Positions 32,820 through 39,980 of a stretch of DNA of 42,377 nucleotides are shown here, in pieces. The first letter of the stretch is position 1. Each line of letters opens with the position of its first letter. Source of the DNA: Collinsella sp. (GTDB lineage: Bacteria > Actinomycetota > Coriobacteriia > Coriobacteriales > Coriobacteriaceae); assembly GCA_019425005.1 (NCBI GenBank), contig JAHYYK010000015.1, positions 1 to 42,377 of the forward strand. The letters run 5' to 3'. Both the position numbers and the translations under genes were made by a program. The notes beneath the pieces are model-generated. The model was not told the origin of the DNA. It did no database searches and was given only the letters and a program-made list of their open reading frames with translations.

Positions 32820-32836
32820 CATATATGGGGATGAGA

Positions 32837-33880
32837 TTAGCGCTTGCGGGGGACGAGCTTGGTGCGGCGCAGGTGGATCATCTCGGCGGCGATGGAGATA
32901 GCGATCTCCTCGGGGTCCTCCGCCTCGATGGCAACGCCGATCGGAAGGTGCAGCCCGTCGATCTGTTCCCGCGTAAAGCCCTCCTGCTCCAAGCGGGCGC
33001 GCACAAAGGCCGTCTTGCGGCGCGAACCCAGACAGCCCAGGTAGGCAGGCTTGGCGCGCATAGCCTGAATCACCACGTCGATATCGGACTTGTGGCCTGC
33101 TGTGGCCACGACCACCAAGTCGCGCGGACCGATGGGACACAGCTCGTCCAGGTTCTTGTAATCGACCAGACGACGGTCGTAGACGCCGGGCACCCATTCG
33201 GGCGTCAACGTGCCGGGGCGATCGTCGCAGGCCACAACGGCAAAGCCCGCCGCCGTGAGCACGCGCGCCGTCGCGGCGCCTACGTGTCCGCAGCCAAAGA
33301 TGTAGGTCAGGCCCTCGGGGCAGAGCGTCTCGATGTGCGCAGGAGGAATCTCGAAGGCGGCGTTGGTGTAGGTGACGTTGCTCCCCTCTGCCGTCAGCGA
33401 AAGCTCGGGGCAACCCACAATGGTGCGGCGCGACTCCTCGCCATGGTATTCGGCAGCGTCGCCTTCGAGCGCGCTTGCGATAAACGGCTCAAAATCGATG
33501 GTGAAGTCGCCGATACGGCGATACGCCAGTACATCGGCAATCTCCTGGAACAACGGTGCCTTGGTCGCGTCCAGGTGCAGATAACACAGGCAGATGGCTC
33601 CGCCGCAGATCATGCCGGTATCGGAGCTCTCACCGCCCATGGTGTAGCGGACCAGGCGCGATTGACCCGCGGCCAGCAGCTCGCGCGCTTCGTTCAGCGC
33701 AAAGAGCTCAATCTTGCCGCCGCCGATGGTGCCCGCTTGGCTGCCATCGGCAAAGACGGCCATCCAGGCGCCCACGCCGCGCGGCGACGACCCCGCCGTG
33801 CCGGCCACGACCACGAGCTCGCACGTCTTACCAGCCTTCAGAGCGCCAAGCGCAGCATTCACCACATCGAGCTTTTCCAT
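32837..33880 (-). CDS. xdhC: XdhC/CoxI-family molybdenum hydroxylase maturation protein
   Basis: XdhC proteins bind molybdenum cofactor and help its sulfuration and insertion into xanthine dehydrogenase-type enzymes. It is 347 aa. The N-terminal XdhC/CoxI domain includes GTAGSSPRGVGAWMAVF and GTIGGGKIE, followed by GMICGGAICL. The C-terminal Rossmann domain includes YIFGCGHVGAATARVL and GCLGSRRK. The ATG at 33880 has AGGAA 5 nt upstream; the open frame continuing to 34012 runs over yqeB. It begins 8 nt after the yqeB stop, so the two are one operon. Confidence 0.92.
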   Translation of the reverse strand: MEKLDVVNAALGALKAGKTCELVVVAGTAGSSPRGVGAWMAVFADGSQAGTIGGGKIELFALNEARELLAAGQSRLVRYTMGGESSDTGMICGGAICLCYLHLDATKAPLFQEIADVLAYRRIGDFTIDFEPFIASALEGDAAEYHGEESRRTIVGCPELSLTAEGSNVTYTNAAFEIPPAHIETLCPEGLTYIFGCGHVGAATARVLTAAGFAVVACDDRPGTLTPEWVPGVYDRRLVDYKNLDELCPIGPRDLVVVATAGHKSDIDVVIQAMRAKPAYLGCLGSRRKTAFVRARLEQEGFTREQIDGLHLPIGVAIEAEDPEEIAISIAAEMIHLRRTKLVPRKR

Positions 33881-33888
33881 TGCGTTTC

Positions 33889-34683
33889 CTATCCCTGGAA
33901 TATACCGGTGAGCATGGCGAGCGCCTCGAGCACGCCGCCGCCGACCGATGTCGCTTTGTCCGAAATATAGTTGATGTAGCCGGCGTCGCCGCGCGGGTCG
34001 ACGTCGGCGCACTTAAAGCCCTCGGTGACCTGGACGCCGTCTGCCAAAAGGCCGCGCAGGCAGCCGTCAATCGTCGTGAACATGGGCGTATCACCCGCAT
34101 ACCCGATCACATCGCCGGCGCTCACGATGTCGCCGATCGCATGGTCGGACCTAAACACACCGGCGGCAGGGCTATGGATTACACGCTCCTTGCCGTATCC
34201 GCCGATCATGCCCGGCACGCCCGTATTGGGCCGGGGCGAACCCTGGGTGATGACGCGGCCGAGGAAATGGCCGCGCATGGTCTCGACCACGGCGTCGCAA
34301 TCGACCGGCGCGGTAAAGCCCGGCCCTACCGCGATGACGGCAGGAGCCATGTCGCGCGTGGTGCCCAGATTGCGCTTAGCCAGGATTGCATCGACCACGG
34401 CAGCGGGCTTCAGCTCACCGAGCATCTTGGCCTGGGGGTCCACCACGACGGCGACGTCTCCGACCTCGGTAATTGCAAGTGCCTCGGCCGGCGTCTGCGC
34501 CAAGCGGGCGCGAATGCCCTCGACCTCGACCTCGCCCAAGCGAATGGCCTCGCAAAAACTGATCGTGCGACGGATGCACGTGGGGACCGCGATATCGGCC
34601 ATGACGACCGACACGCCGGCGCGCACCAGACGAGCAGCCACGCCCGTAGCGATATCGCCTGCGCCGCGAACATAAACGAGCAT
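33889..34683 (-). CDS. yqeB: Selenium-dependent molybdenum hydroxylase accessory protein YqeB
   Basis: This 264-aa protein matches the EF2563/YqeB family, found with selenium-dependent molybdenum hydroxylases. It has an N-terminal Rossmann-like start (VYVRGAGDIATGVAARLV), AVGPGFTAPVDCDAVVETMRG, and TQGSPRPNTGVPGMIGG near 150. Its exact reaction is not established; it is thought to help make the labile selenium-containing cofactor. GGGAGGTG lies 8 nt before the ATG. It is transcribed with xdhC, and yqeC is divergent across a 102-bp gap. Confidence 0.88.
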   Translation of the reverse strand: MLVYVRGAGDIATGVAARLVRAGVSVVMADIAVPTCIRRTISFCEAIRLGEVEVEGIRARLAQTPAEALAITEVGDVAVVVDPQAKMLGELKPAAVVDAILAKRNLGTTRDMAPAVIAVGPGFTAPVDCDAVVETMRGHFLGRVITQGSPRPNTGVPGMIGGYGKERVIHSPAAGVFRSDHAIGDIVSAGDVIGYAGDTPMFTTIDGCLRGLLADGVQVTEGFKCADVDPRGDAGYINYISDKATSVGGGVLEALAMLTGIFQG

Positions 34684-34715
34684 TCCCGGGGCACCTCCCT
34701 GTGCTACGGTTTGAG

Positions 34716-34745
34716 CAGAGCAAAAGCGGTTCGACCGCTACTCTG
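34716..34745. promoter_or_regulatory. Dyad in the yqeB-yqeC divergent promoter region
   Basis: AGCGGT (34725-34730) and ACCGCT (34734-34739) have a 3-nt loop, enclosed by CAGAG (34716-34720) and CTCTG (34741-34745). The position between divergent genes of one pathway fits an operator. Confidence 0.4.
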
Positions 34746-34785
34746 ATGATTATTTTTTATCACAGCATTATACGGCGGTGAACAG

Positions 34786-35517
34786 TTGGAAACGATTAAC
34801 GGCGGCCTTGCCTCCACGCTCAAGATTGAGCCGGGCATCACCGCGATCATCGGCAGCGGTGGCAAGTCGACCCTGCTAAAGACGCTCGGCCTTGAGCTTA
34901 TGCGCGCCGGCGGCCGCGTGCTCCTCTGCACCACCACGCACATGTTTCCCGTCGCTGGCGTGCCATGGGACGGGTCGAGTCGTCGCTTGGACGCAGCACC
35001 TTGGAAGCCGGGCGCCCTGCATGTTCCTGGCTGCACCTGCGAGGCATGCGCGGGCATGAGCCGCGGAAGTATCTGCCAGACGGGTGTTTTGGACCCCCAG
35101 ACGGGCAAGCTCTCCTCCCCCGCCGAGCCGCTCGACCAGCTGGCGCAGCGCTTTGACTATGTGCTGGCCGAGGCAGATGGCAGCAAGCGACTCCCGCTCA
35201 AGGCCCACGCCGCCTGGGAGCCGGTAATTCCCTCTGGCACGGCCAACGTCGTCTGGATCGTCGGCGCCTCGGGATTCGGCAAGCCCATCAGCGAGACTGT
35301 CCACCGCCCCGAGCTCTTTTGCGAACGGTGCGGCTGCGAACCCGCCGACATCGCCACGCCCGAGCGCGTCGCCCGGGTGCTCAATGCCGAGATGCAGGCG
35401 CTGGGGCTCGATGCGGCGCACGTCATGCTCAACCAAGTCGACACGCTCCGCGACCCCACGATGGCTGACCGCTTCGAGACCGCCCTGGGGCGTCACGAGC
35501 GCGCCATTTTTTGGTGA
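34786..35517 (+). CDS. yqeC: Selenium cofactor biosynthesis protein YqeC
   Basis: This 243-aa P-loop protein belongs to the YqeC family, associated with selenium-dependent molybdenum hydroxylases. The P-loop is GSGGKSTLL (23-31), followed by the family's TTTHMF. A Cys-rich stretch (CTCEAC at about 83-88) and CERCGC near 181 could bind metal. The start appears to be TTG with GGCGGTGA upstream; no in-frame ATG fits the N-terminus. It converges with mocA, leaving 15 bp between stops. The biochemical step is not known. Confidence 0.85.
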   Translation: METINGGLASTLKIEPGITAIIGSGGKSTLLKTLGLELMRAGGRVLLCTTTHMFPVAGVPWDGSSRRLDAAPWKPGALHVPGCTCEACAGMSRGSICQTGVLDPQTGKLSSPAEPLDQLAQRFDYVLAEADGSKRLPLKAHAAWEPVIPSGTANVVWIVGASGFGKPISETVHRPELFCERCGCEPADIATPERVARVLNAEMQALGLDAAHVMLNQVDTLRDPTMADRFETALGRHERAIFW

Positions 35518-35532
35518 TGATCATGTTGCTCT

Positions 35533-36147
35533 TTATTGTTTGATAAAGTCCGCCACGCGATCAAAGTACGAGCAGGTCGCAACGTGCTCCGAGACGCGGC
35601 GCTGGCCCTTGGCGGTGTCGACGTCCCACAGCTCGTACGCGCGCGCCTCGACCAACTGGACATCGGCGCGGCCGCACAGCAGCGACGATCCGCCATCCTT
35701 GCCCTTAAGCCCCATAAGGTCGGGAAAGAGACCCGCAGGGAACAGCACTGGCGAGGCGGGTTCACCGTTTAGGGCAAGACGCACGGGCGCGACGCCGCCG
35801 TTGGCCTTAAAAGCACCGGCGAGTGCCTTAAAGGAATCCGAACTCACGAGCGGCTGGTCACCCGGCAAAAAGAGGCAGCCCTTCCAGCCGCGATCGGCTC
35901 CCCAGGCAAGGCCGGCGCGCACGCTCTCGCTCCTGAGCGCGCCATCGTGCAGCGCGCACGCACAGCGCAGCTCACGGCAAATCTCGGCAACTTGGGACCA
36001 GCGCGTCGTAACAACAACGTCAAATCCTTTGGGCACCGACTCAATCGTCCGCTGAATCAGCGGCTTTCCGCAGATATCGGCAAGCATTTTGTTAGAGCCA
36101 AACCGCTTGCCCTCGCCCGAAGCCATAATGACGCAACCAAGTTTCAT
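35533..36147 (-). CDS. mocA: MobA-like NTP transferase (molybdenum cofactor)
   Basis: This 204-aa nucleotidyltransferase of the MobA/MocA type probably attaches CMP to molybdopterin. The nucleotide site CVIMASGEGKRFGSNKML is at 5-22, and the metal-binding aspartate is in FLPGDQPLV near 97. In characterised proteins this split of MocA from MobA distinguishes cytidine from guanine dinucleotide forms; which applies here is not certain. Together with yqeB, yqeC and xdhC it makes a maturation set for a selenium-dependent molybdenum hydroxylase. GGGGAGG precedes the ATG. Confidence 0.85.
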   Translation of the reverse strand: MKLGCVIMASGEGKRFGSNKMLADICGKPLIQRTIESVPKGFDVVVTTRWSQVAEICRELRCACALHDGALRSESVRAGLAWGADRGWKGCLFLPGDQPLVSSDSFKALAGAFKANGGVAPVRLALNGEPASPVLFPAGLFPDLMGLKGKDGGSSLLCGRADVQLVEARAYELWDVDTAKGQRRVSEHVATCSYFDRVADFIKQ

Positions 36148-36312
36148 GGCGATACCTCCCCTGAAGCCATCGTACCCATAACTCGCGCAGCGGGTGCATA
36201 AAGATGGTGTCCTGGCCGTTGGCGGTCTTATAACGCAGCGACGCTTTCGTTATTTGCGAACAAGTGTGGTTTATGGCACAGTGAGCCCAAACTTATTTTT
36301 AGGAAGGCACCC

Positions 36313-36966
36313 ATGACCCCCGCACAGATTGAGTTCTACAAGCGCCTTGCACACAGTCTGGCGCTCCAATTTGGCCCCAATTGCGAAATCGTCGTCCACG
36401 ATCTGGAGACCGAGGACATGGACCACTCTATCGTGGCGATCGAAAACGGCCATGTCAGCGGGCGCAAACCGGGCGACGGTCCCAGCCACATTGTGCTCGA
36501 GTCCATGCACGAGGATGCCGCCGAAGTCCACGACCGTGCACCGTACCTCACCAAGACCGCCGATGGCAAGCTGCTCAAGTCGTCGACCATCTTCATTCGC
36601 GACGATGACGGCAACCCCGTTGGCATTATGGGCATCAACTTTGACATCACGCTCATGAAGGCGTTTGAGCGTTCGCTCGACGCGCTCACCGGCACGGGCG
36701 ACAAGGGATACGCCGAGCCCGAGCCCATCACCAAAAACATCGGCGACCTGCTCGAGGATCTGCTGCGCGAGTGCGAGCAGTACGTGGGCAAGCCCGCCGC
36801 CCTCATGACCAAGGACGAGCGCATTCGCGCTATCGGATACCTCGACCGTCGTGGTGCCTTCCTTATCTCCAAATCGAGCGAGCGCGCCTGCGAGTTCTTT
36901 GGCATCTCCAAGTACAGCTTCTACAGCTACCTCAACGAGGCCAAGGCAGAAGCCGATGACAAGTAA
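36313..36966 (+). CDS. YheO-like PAS/helix-turn-helix regulator
   Basis: This 217-aa cytoplasmic regulator has a YheO-type PAS domain (about 5-115), with GPNCEIVVHDLE, and IFIRDDDGNPVGIMGINFDIT as the closing strands. A C-terminal helix-turn-helix (about 155-212) includes ERIRAIGYLDRRGAFLI and ACEFFGISKYSFYSYL. Relatives respond to small metabolites, including amino-acid derivatives; the ligand here is unknown. TAGGAAGG precedes the ATG. It is divergent from mocA across a 165-bp gap and could control the molybdenum genes, but no operator was identified. Confidence 0.85.
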   Translation: MTPAQIEFYKRLAHSLALQFGPNCEIVVHDLETEDMDHSIVAIENGHVSGRKPGDGPSHIVLESMHEDAAEVHDRAPYLTKTADGKLLKSSTIFIRDDDGNPVGIMGINFDITLMKAFERSLDALTGTGDKGYAEPEPITKNIGDLLEDLLRECEQYVGKPAALMTKDERIRAIGYLDRRGAFLISKSSERACEFFGISKYSFYSYLNEAKAEADDK

Positions 36967-37046
36967 ACAACCCGCCTGAACCATCCTCCCCTTAGTACGA
37001 GTTCTTGAATGCGCGAATCCGGGCATCGGTGACAAGGCAAGTTCCA

Positions 37047-37052
37047 TATAAT
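37047..37052 (+). promoter_or_regulatory. Possible -10 before the single-pass membrane protein gene
   Basis: TATAAT lies 34 bp upstream of the ATG at 37087. No good -35 is seen at 16-18 bp spacing. Confidence 0.35.
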
Positions 37053-37086
37053 CGAAGGGCTAGACAGTTCGAAAGGATGGGACAAG

Positions 37087-37764
37087 ATGGGGTCGAGCAA
37101 CGCATCGCGCAGCAGCCACGGAGGCACCGCTTCTGGCGCCAGGCATGCGAAACACGCGTTTGACGAGGGCGAAGAGGGCCTTTTTGCGCTGAGCCTCGAT
37201 GACGTGATGAGCGACCGCCCCTGGACCGCCGAGGAGCTCATGGGCGGCAAAACCCCTTCGGCAGGCGATCCTACCGAGACGGCATCGTTTATCGCCGCGG
37301 CACAGCACAATGCGCCCGAACCGCCTGTTGCAGATCTCGACGACTTTGCGACCCGTCAGCTTACCTTCGATTCCTGGGCTGATGCCGATCTGGACGAAAC
37401 ATCTGCCGGCGCGCCGACGCTCGACGAGCCGGTAAACCCGCTTGTCGCCGCATCCGCTTTCGAATACGAGCCGGACAGCAATGCGCAAGCTATACCCACA
37501 TCCTCATACTCCGAAAGTGACGATTATTATGGCGACTACTACGCCGAGGGAGAGCCGCCGCGCTTTTCGGATTTCAATCCAGTAGCAAAGATTATCTTTA
37601 TAGCAATTGTCGTAGTGCTGTTTGGCGTCATTGCGTTTGAGGGATTTCAGCTGTTCCGCAGCCCCGTCGAGTCCCAATCGGCAACGCAGCAAAAAGAGAA
37701 CGAGAGCAAAGACTACCTCGACGTCAACAGCCTCAAGGGCGACCCCAACGACGGGGACGAGTAG
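37087..37764 (+). CDS. Unrecognised single-pass membrane protein
   Basis: This 225-aa protein is not recognised. The first 155 residues are polar, acidic and probably disordered, with Ser/Gly at the start. One TM helix lies at about 160-182 (VAKIIFIAIVVVLFGVIAF), followed by a short polar tail rich in Asp/Glu/Lys. With no signal peptide, the long N-terminal part is probably cytoplasmic. AAAGGA lies 9 nt before the ATG. It is convergent with the AAA ATPase gene. No function is assigned. Confidence 0.65.
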   Translation: MGSSNASRSSHGGTASGARHAKHAFDEGEEGLFALSLDDVMSDRPWTAEELMGGKTPSAGDPTETASFIAAAQHNAPEPPVADLDDFATRQLTFDSWADADLDETSAGAPTLDEPVNPLVAASAFEYEPDSNAQAIPTSSYSESDDYYGDYYAEGEPPRFSDFNPVAKIIFIAIVVVLFGVIAFEGFQLFRSPVESQSATQQKENESKDYLDVNSLKGDPNDGDE

Positions 37765-37799
37765 CGAGGGCTGAGGGCGACCACATAGTCAGCGGTGCG

Positions 37800-39122
37800 C
37801 TACGGCTCCAAGAGCCCTGCCATAAAGACAGGCAGATACAGCACGTCACCATCGCGGTGAAGATTACATTCCGCAAGTACCAGGGCGCGATCGATTCCGT
37901 AGCCCTTCGTCGCAAGTGCGTTGTCGAGCGCCGCATGGGACTTAAAGCTCTTGCCCGACTTGACCTCGATGGCAAGGACCTCCCCATCGAGCGTCTCCTC
38001 CACAAAATCGAGCTCGCCGACTTTTTTAGACGTAAAGTAGCGCAATCTGAATCCGTGGGCTTTGAGCTCTTGGGCAACGAAGCCCTCAAACGCCGCCCCC
38101 ATGTTCATGCCAAAGGCGTCTTCCGCCTCCCCATCAAAAACGCCTTGGGCAACCCTTTTGGAATACGACGACATAAGCATTCCGGTGTCCAAGTAAAACA
38201 GCTTGAACAGATTTCGTTGCTCCCCCAATAAAAGGGGTGCCACGGGCGCCGTTACGTTATACACGGGAAGCGCGACACCCGCCTCCGATAGCCAGAGAAA
38301 ATGATCTGTCACCTGCGAAAAACGTTTGACACCGTTAATCGATGACAGTTTGAATCGCTTGTTTTTGGAGCCGGCCTCGCTGGGAATCAGATCATAGATA
38401 TCGCGAATAACCAAGCGTAGCTCAGGCGGAGCGTACTTTGCGATGTCATCGCGATACAGGGCGTGAAGATCGCGGTGGATGTTTCGAACCTCGTCGACAT
38501 TGCGCGTCGCCAAGAAGGAATTGACCGCGTCGGGCATGCCTCCCACCACCACATACTGGTGGAACAGATCGAGCAAGCGGTCATACAGATAGCCGGGGAG
38601 CTCCCCTTCATCCTTTAGACAGCCCCTGAGCATGTCAAACACGCTGGCACCAACGCCATTTGCCCAGCAAAACTCCTCAAAGTCGAGCGGGTACATCTGG
38701 ACCTGCTCGACATACCCCACCGGCAGGGAATCGATGCCCTCGAGCTCAACGCCAAGGAGCGATCCGGTAAGGATATATCGAAAGTCGCCGCGCTGGACCA
38801 GGTATTTGATAAACGTCACTACGTTGGGGCATCGCTGCACCTCGTCGATAATCACAACGGTCTTGTTCGCAACCATCGGCTGCGTTGCAGCAATAGACAT
38901 GCGCATAAGCAGGTCATCCGCGCTTTTTGCCGCCAAAAACGAATCGCGCACGGACGCGTCGGCGATAAGGTCGAACGTCACGACATTTTCGAACGATTCG
39001 CTTGCAAAGACGTTGACCAAATATGACTTTCCTACCTGTCGGGCGCCCTTGACCAAAAGAGCCTTGTTAGGCGACAAGGCAAGCCAAGATTCAAACTGTG
39101 CTTTTGCTTTTCTCTGCAGCAT
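37800..39122 (-). CDS. AAA ATPase with DUF4143 domain
   Basis: This 440-aa protein combines an AAA_14 ATPase with a C-terminal DUF4143 domain. The P-loop is VKGARQVGKSYL (about 25-36), Walker B is VVIIDEVQ near 89-96, and sensor-like LTGS is near 118. The DUF4143 part ends with GELDFV and AIEVKSGKSF, a nuclease-fold-like arrangement whose activity is unproven. Such proteins are common in gut bacteria and often thought to be linked to toxin-antitoxin or defence functions, without firm proof. The ATG at 39122 follows AAGGGG by 7 nt. Four 33-bp direct repeats lie just upstream and suggest tight control. Confidence 0.85.
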   Translation of the reverse strand: MLQRKAKAQFESWLALSPNKALLVKGARQVGKSYLVNVFASESFENVVTFDLIADASVRDSFLAAKSADDLLMRMSIAATQPMVANKTVVIIDEVQRCPNVVTFIKYLVQRGDFRYILTGSLLGVELEGIDSLPVGYVEQVQMYPLDFEEFCWANGVGASVFDMLRGCLKDEGELPGYLYDRLLDLFHQYVVVGGMPDAVNSFLATRNVDEVRNIHRDLHALYRDDIAKYAPPELRLVIRDIYDLIPSEAGSKNKRFKLSSINGVKRFSQVTDHFLWLSEAGVALPVYNVTAPVAPLLLGEQRNLFKLFYLDTGMLMSSYSKRVAQGVFDGEAEDAFGMNMGAAFEGFVAQELKAHGFRLRYFTSKKVGELDFVEETLDGEVLAIEVKSGKSFKSHAALDNALATKGYGIDRALVLAECNLHRDGDVLYLPVFMAGLLEP

Positions 39123-39155
39123 AAGCGTACCCCTTATTACGTGCTGTTTTAGCAC

Positions 39156-39287
39156 TAGGATACACTTTTCCGTGGTTGTTAGGTGCTCATTTCGACACTT
39201 TTTCGAGATTTTAAAGTGTGTATTACGACACTTTTCCGTACTTTTACACGGGATATTTCGACATTTTTTCGAATTTAAGCCTAACAG
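39156..39287 (-). repeat. Four imperfect 33-bp direct repeats upstream of the AAA gene
   Basis: The units are 39156-39188, 39189-39221, 39222-39254 and 39255-39287. On the minus strand the shared core is CGRAAAARTGTCGWAAT; the unit nearest the gene is the most degenerate. The 33-bp period puts the cores on one face of the helix. A GTGCT/AGCAC hairpin (39141-39155) lies between the array and the start codon. An operator array or a set of promoter-linked binding sites fits best. Confidence 0.75.
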
Positions 39288-39296
39288 CGGCCGGCG

Positions 39297-39342
39297 AAAT
39301 CAAGCGCCGTCTGCACATCATTTCGCAGGCGGCGCTTGATTT
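39297..39342. repeat. 18-bp inverted repeat
   Basis: The arms 39297-39314 and 39325-39342 pair at 17 of 18 positions with a 10-nt loop. It lies between the 33-bp array and a terminator-like hairpin at 39370-39398, in a gap without genes. Confidence 0.75.
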
Positions 39343-39369
39343 GTGTCCGCGCGCGCTGATAGACTCCAT

Positions 39370-39398
39370 CGTGCCAGCAAGGAGCGGGCACGTTTTAT
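39370..39398 (+). terminator. Terminator-like hairpin upstream of the 140-aa gene
   Basis: CGTGCC (39370-39375) pairs with GGCACG (39387-39392) and is followed by TTTTAT. No gene on the plus strand ends just before it. It could terminate a short transcript starting in 39240-39300, or attenuate the gene at 39491. Confidence 0.5.
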
Positions 39399-39490
39399 CC
39401 AGAGTCGGAGTAGAGAGTTGGCTCCACGATCCCGACGCCAACCGGCCAAGAGGCACGGTGGCCCTGCCAACATCGATGAAAGGAGTCCGT

Positions 39491-39913
39491 ATGGACAATT
39501 TCTCCGTGCGCAGCGAGCGCAACTTCCACAACCTGGTCGTCAAACCGAATCACATGCATCTTCTGGATAAGCCAAATGGCTACGCCTCGGCCATGGTCAA
39601 GAGCAGCCTCTCCCACCAGATGCGCTTTACGGTACAGAAGCTCGAGGAAGAGCTCTGTGCTGCCGGCAATCCGCATGTGCTGCAGATCAAGCTGCTTGGA
39701 GACGATTCGCGCGAGCCGTCGAGTTGGAAGCTCTTTGCCGACGGCGTGTGCGTTGCGAACGGATCCGGCACCTTTGCACGCGAGTGCTTCTGCGAGGGCG
39801 CGGAGGTGTTTTTGGACTTGTGCCGAGATGCCGTTCGCGCGGCCGAGCTGCACCAGTGGAGCCAGAGGGAGTACGAGCTGCTGAGTGCGGCGCGCGGGAT
39901 CGCGGGGGCGTAG
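39491..39913 (+). CDS. Unrecognised 140-aa soluble protein
   Basis: I do not recognise this protein. It has no TM helix or signal peptide. The N-terminal half is basic and polar and has a short HMH motif near residue 21. The segment from about 62 to 95 (LQIKLLGDDS to the WKLFADGVCVANG strand pair) looks like alternating beta strands, and the C-terminal 40 residues look helical. Four cysteines occur. The ATG has AAAGGAG 5 nt upstream, which supports a real start. The long gap upstream holds structured elements that may control it. Confidence 0.6.
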   Translation: MDNFSVRSERNFHNLVVKPNHMHLLDKPNGYASAMVKSSLSHQMRFTVQKLEEELCAAGNPHVLQIKLLGDDSREPSSWKLFADGVCVANGSGTFARECFCEGAEVFLDLCRDAVRAAELHQWSQREYELLSAARGIAGA

Positions 39914-39980
39914 ACGGGCGGACGAGCCATCGACGATTTTGAGCTGGCAAAGGCCGGGATTTAGATTCCCGGCCTTCAAC

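Noticed and set aside
32837..36147. Selenocysteine-coding genes
   Set aside because: The reading frames of xdhC, yqeB, yqeC and mocA have no internal TGA. The selenium link is through cofactor maturation, not selenoproteins.
37801..39122. Transposase or IS21-type helper ATPase
   Set aside because: The ATPase has a DUF4143-type C-terminus, and no partner transposase or terminal inverted repeats were found.
39156..39287. CRISPR array
   Set aside because: The 33-bp units are contiguous and imperfect with no unique spacers, and no cas gene is present. A regulatory direct-repeat array fits better.
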